Assembly (NCBI GenBank): GCA_035702985.1
Contig: DASSZD010000198.1
Coordinates: forward strand, 1 to 6,631
DNA length: 6,631 nucleotides
Direction: 5' to 3'
DNA from: JAKAXG01 sp035702985
Lineage (GTDB): Bacteria; Actinomycetota; Acidimicrobiia; Acidimicrobiales; Palsa-688
The notes beneath the pieces were generated by a model. The model ran no database searches. It was given only the letters and a program-made list of their open reading frames with translations, and was not told the origin of the DNA. The position numbers and the translations under genes were made by a program. Positions 4,681-6,631 of the stretch are shown here, one piece after another; position 1 is the stretch's first letter, and every line of letters starts with the position of its first letter.

Positions 4681-5682
4681 GTGACGAGTCACAGGATCGC
4701 CGTCATCCCCGGCGACGGAATCGGCATCGAGGTGATCACCGAGGCGCTGAAGGTGGCCCGGGCCGCCGGGGCCGAGCTGGACACCACCGACTACGACCTG
4801 GGCGGCCGGCGGTACCTGGCCACCGGGGAGGTGCTCCCCGACAGCGTGCTCGACGAGCTGCGCTCCTTCGACGCCGTCCTGCTCGGCGCCATCGGTACCC
4901 CGGAGGTACCGCCCGGCGTGCTCGAGCGGGGCCTGCTGCTCAAGATGCGCTTCGAGCTGGACCAGTACATCAACCTGCGGCCCTTCGTCGCCGCCCGCAG
5001 CGTGGGCGCCGGGGTCCCCATCGACTTCGCCGTGATCCGGGAGAACACCGAGGGCACCTACGCCGGTGAGGGCGGGTTCCTGCGCCGGGGCACCCCCCAC
5101 GAGGTGGCGACCCAGGGCTCGGTCAACACCCGCTTCGGGGTTGAGCGCTGCATCCGCTACGCCTTCGACCTGGCCCGCTCCCGGCCCCGCCGGCACCTCA
5201 CGCTGGTGCACAAGACCAACGTGCTCACTTTTTCCGGAGACCTCTGGTACCGCACCTTCGAGCAGGTCGCCGCCGAGTACCCCGACGTGGACACCGCCTA
5301 CAACCACATCGACGCGTCGTGCATCTACTTCGTGGAGCGGCCCGAGCGCTACGACGTCATAGTCACCGACAACCTGTTCGGCGACATCCTGACCGACCTG
5401 GGCGGGGCCATCGCCGGCGGGATCGGCCGGGCCGCCTCGGGCAACATCAACCCCGACCGCACCGCCCCGTCCATGTTCGAGCCGGTGCACGGTTCCGCCC
5501 CCGACATCGCCGGCCAGCAGAAGGCGGATCCCACCGCGGCCATCATCTCGGCGGCCATGATGCTCGACTTCCTCGGCGCCTCCGACGCCGCAGCCCGCAT
5601 CAACAAGGCGGTGGAGGGCCACACGCCCGCCGCCGGCCTCACCACGAGTCAAATCGGCGACGCCATCGCAGAAAGGGTGTAG
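4681..5682 (+). CDS. leuB: 3-isopropylmalate dehydrogenase
   Basis: LeuB oxidises and decarboxylates 3-isopropylmalate to 2-ketoisocaproate with NAD in leucine biosynthesis, in the cytoplasm. The 333-residue length fits the short actinobacterial type. Motifs run in order: IPGDGIG (9-15), TGEVLPDSV (48-56), LLGAIGTP (67-74), LLLKMRFELDQYINLRP (85-101) with substrate-binding Arg90 and Arg100, VIRENTEGTYAGEGG (118-132) with Arg120 and catalytic Tyr127, HKTNVL (177-182) with catalytic Lys178, Asp211, DNLFGDILTDL (230-240) with metal ligands Asp235 and Asp239, and the dinucleotide-binding EPVHGSAPDIAGQ (267-279). All expected catalytic residues are present. Related tartrate or isocitrate dehydrogenases are less likely given the motifs and the ilvE neighbour. 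In organisms that use the citramalate route LeuB also serves isoleucine synthesis, which would suit the Ile/Val leader. The GTG start follows AGGAG, and the gene lies behind an attenuator. ilvE follows after 7 bp. Confidence 0.95.
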   Translation: MTSHRIAVIPGDGIGIEVITEALKVARAAGAELDTTDYDLGGRRYLATGEVLPDSVLDELRSFDAVLLGAIGTPEVPPGVLERGLLLKMRFELDQYINLRPFVAARSVGAGVPIDFAVIRENTEGTYAGEGGFLRRGTPHEVATQGSVNTRFGVERCIRYAFDLARSRPRRHLTLVHKTNVLTFSGDLWYRTFEQVAAEYPDVDTAYNHIDASCIYFVERPERYDVIVTDNLFGDILTDLGGAIAGGIGRAASGNINPDRTAPSMFEPVHGSAPDIAGQQKADPTAAIISAAMMLDFLGASDAAARINKAVEGHTPAAGLTTSQIGDAIAERV

Positions 5683-5689
5683 ATCAGAC

Positions 5690-6613
5690 ATGCCGCTCAC
5701 CACCACCGAGAAGATCTGGATGGACGGGGAGCTGGTCGACTGGGACCAGGCCCGCATCCACGTCCTCACCCACACCCTTCACTACGGCTGCGGCGTCTTC
5801 GAGGGGATCCGGGCCTACCCGACGGCGTCGGGGCCGGGCATCTTCCGCCTGACCGACCACATCAAGCGGCTGTTCAACTCGGCCAAGATCTTCATGATGG
5901 ACGTCCCCTTCACGGCGGACCAGATCATCGAGGCGACCAAGACCACGGTGAGGGTCAACGGGGTCAACGAGTGCTACATCCGCCCCCTCATCTACCTGGG
6001 CTACGGGGAGATGGGCCTCAACCCGCTGCCCGCCCCGGTCAACGTCTCCATCGCGGTGTGGCCGTGGGGCACCTATCTCGGCGACGACGGCATCGCCAAC
6101 GGGGTGCGCATGAAGATCAGCTCCTGGCAGCGCCACGCCCCCAACGCCATGCCGCCGGCGGCCAAGGGCACCGGCATGTACATCAACTCCTCCATGGCCA
6201 AGGTGGAGGCCCTCAAGGCCGGCTACGACGAGGCCATCCTGCTGTCGCCCCAGGGATATGTCAGCGAGTGCACCGGCGAGAACCTGTTCGTGGTGCGCCA
6301 CAACCGGATCATCACCCCGCCCATCTCGGCCGGCGCCCTGGAGGGCATCACCCAGGACTCGGTGATGACCATCGCCCGGGACCTGGGTCTCGAGGTGGAG
6401 TTCGACAACCTGCTGCGCTCGGACCTCTACACCGCCGACGAGGCGTTCCTCACCGGCACCGCCGCCGAGGTGGTCCCCATCGCCTCGGTCGACGACCGGG
6501 CGGTCGGCGACGGCCGGCCGGGGCCCATCACCCGCCAGATCCAGGAGATCTACCAGGCGGCCGTGCGGGGCCAGGTGGACCGGTACAAGGACTGGGTGGA
6601 GCATGTCGGCTGA
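5690..6613 (+). CDS. ilvE: Branched-chain amino acid aminotransferase
   Basis: IlvE is a PLP-dependent class IV aminotransferase that performs the last step of leucine, isoleucine and valine synthesis, moving an amino group from glutamate to the branched 2-oxo acids. At 307 residues it matches the short (about 308-residue) IlvE type. Visible motifs are HYGCGVFEGIRAY (31-43), IRPLIYLGYGEMGL (97-110), AAKGTGMYINSSMAKVEALK (157-176) with PLP-binding Lys159, GYVSECTGENLF (189-200) with Glu193, GALEGITQDSVMTIARDLG (215-233) and the phosphate-binding LTGTAAEVVPI (254-264). The protein appears complete. D-amino acid transaminase and aminodeoxychorismate lyase belong to the same fold but fit the length, motifs and leuB neighbour less well. 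The ATG follows GAAAGGG at the end of leuB, 12 nt upstream. It is co-transcribed with leuB and so falls under the same attenuator. Confidence 0.95.
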   Translation: MPLTTTEKIWMDGELVDWDQARIHVLTHTLHYGCGVFEGIRAYPTASGPGIFRLTDHIKRLFNSAKIFMMDVPFTADQIIEATKTTVRVNGVNECYIRPLIYLGYGEMGLNPLPAPVNVSIAVWPWGTYLGDDGIANGVRMKISSWQRHAPNAMPPAAKGTGMYINSSMAKVEALKAGYDEAILLSPQGYVSECTGENLFVVRHNRIITPPISAGALEGITQDSVMTIARDLGLEVEFDNLLRSDLYTADEAFLTGTAAEVVPIASVDDRAVGDGRPGPITRQIQEIYQAAVRGQVDRYKDWVEHVG

Positions 6614-6631
6614 ACACGACCCGGGCCACCA
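6603..6631 (+). CDS. Start of a third ORF in the leuB-ilvE unit, cut by the window
   Basis: An ATG at 6603 overlaps the last 11 bases of ilvE in another frame and reads MSAEHDPGH to the edge. GGTGGA directly upstream could serve as a ribosome site. Overlapping starts are typical of coupled operon genes. The residues are too few to identify a family. A citramalate or isopropylmalate synthase gene is a common neighbour of leuB-ilvE in some actinobacteria, but nothing visible proves it here. Confidence 0.45.

Noticed and set aside
4480..5775. 431-codon minus-strand frame over leuB and the leader
   Set aside because: It is antisense to a fully motif-supported leuB and crosses the attenuator; no domain is visible.
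5684..6604. 306-codon minus-strand frame over ilvE
   Set aside because: It is antisense to ilvE, rich in Gly/Val/His/Asp, without family features.

Overview
The window looks like chromosomal DNA from a high-GC actinobacterium. GC content is very high throughout, codon third positions are nearly all G or C, several genes start with GTG, LeuB is of the actinobacterial type, and the ABC transporter is of the DrrA/DrrB type. An acidimicrobial-type lineage is possible but cannot be settled from the sequence.

There are two divergent gene sets separated by about 180 bp (4502-4680). On the minus strand, reading right to left, come greA (transcript cleavage factor, 4501-4025), a divergent GH15/trehalase-like protein (4009-2192), a DrrA-type ABC ATPase (2165-1119), a DrrB-type ABC-2 permease (1122-298), a 24-bp tandem-repeat spacer carrying a 66-codon ORF, and the first 33 codons of a probable tldD (99-1, cut by the window edge). 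Gaps are short (15 bp, 26 bp, a 4-bp overlap), so this is probably one transcription unit. The ATPase and permease should form one exporter; the roles of the other genes in the same unit are not obviously connected.

On the plus strand are leuB (3-isopropylmalate dehydrogenase, 4681-5682) and ilvE (branched-chain aminotransferase, 5690-6613), separated by 7 bp. A third ORF begins inside the end of ilvE (6603) and runs off the window. Together these are branched-chain amino acid biosynthesis genes.

The most interesting element is the leuB leader. It holds a candidate promoter (4524-4553), a 13-codon ORF at its predicted transcript start that ends in Ile-Val-Ile-Ile-Val-stop (4561-4602), a first hairpin (4601-4626), a possible antiterminator pairing (4614-4645), and a strong hairpin followed by five T (4632-4658) just before the leuB ribosome binding site. 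This has the layout of a ribosome-mediated transcription attenuator sensing isoleucine/valine supply. The other unusual stretch is the array of six 24-bp repeats at 150-293, which lies inside an ORF fitted exactly between the permease stop and the tldD start. No tRNA, rRNA, CRISPR array, insertion sequence or phage gene was seen.
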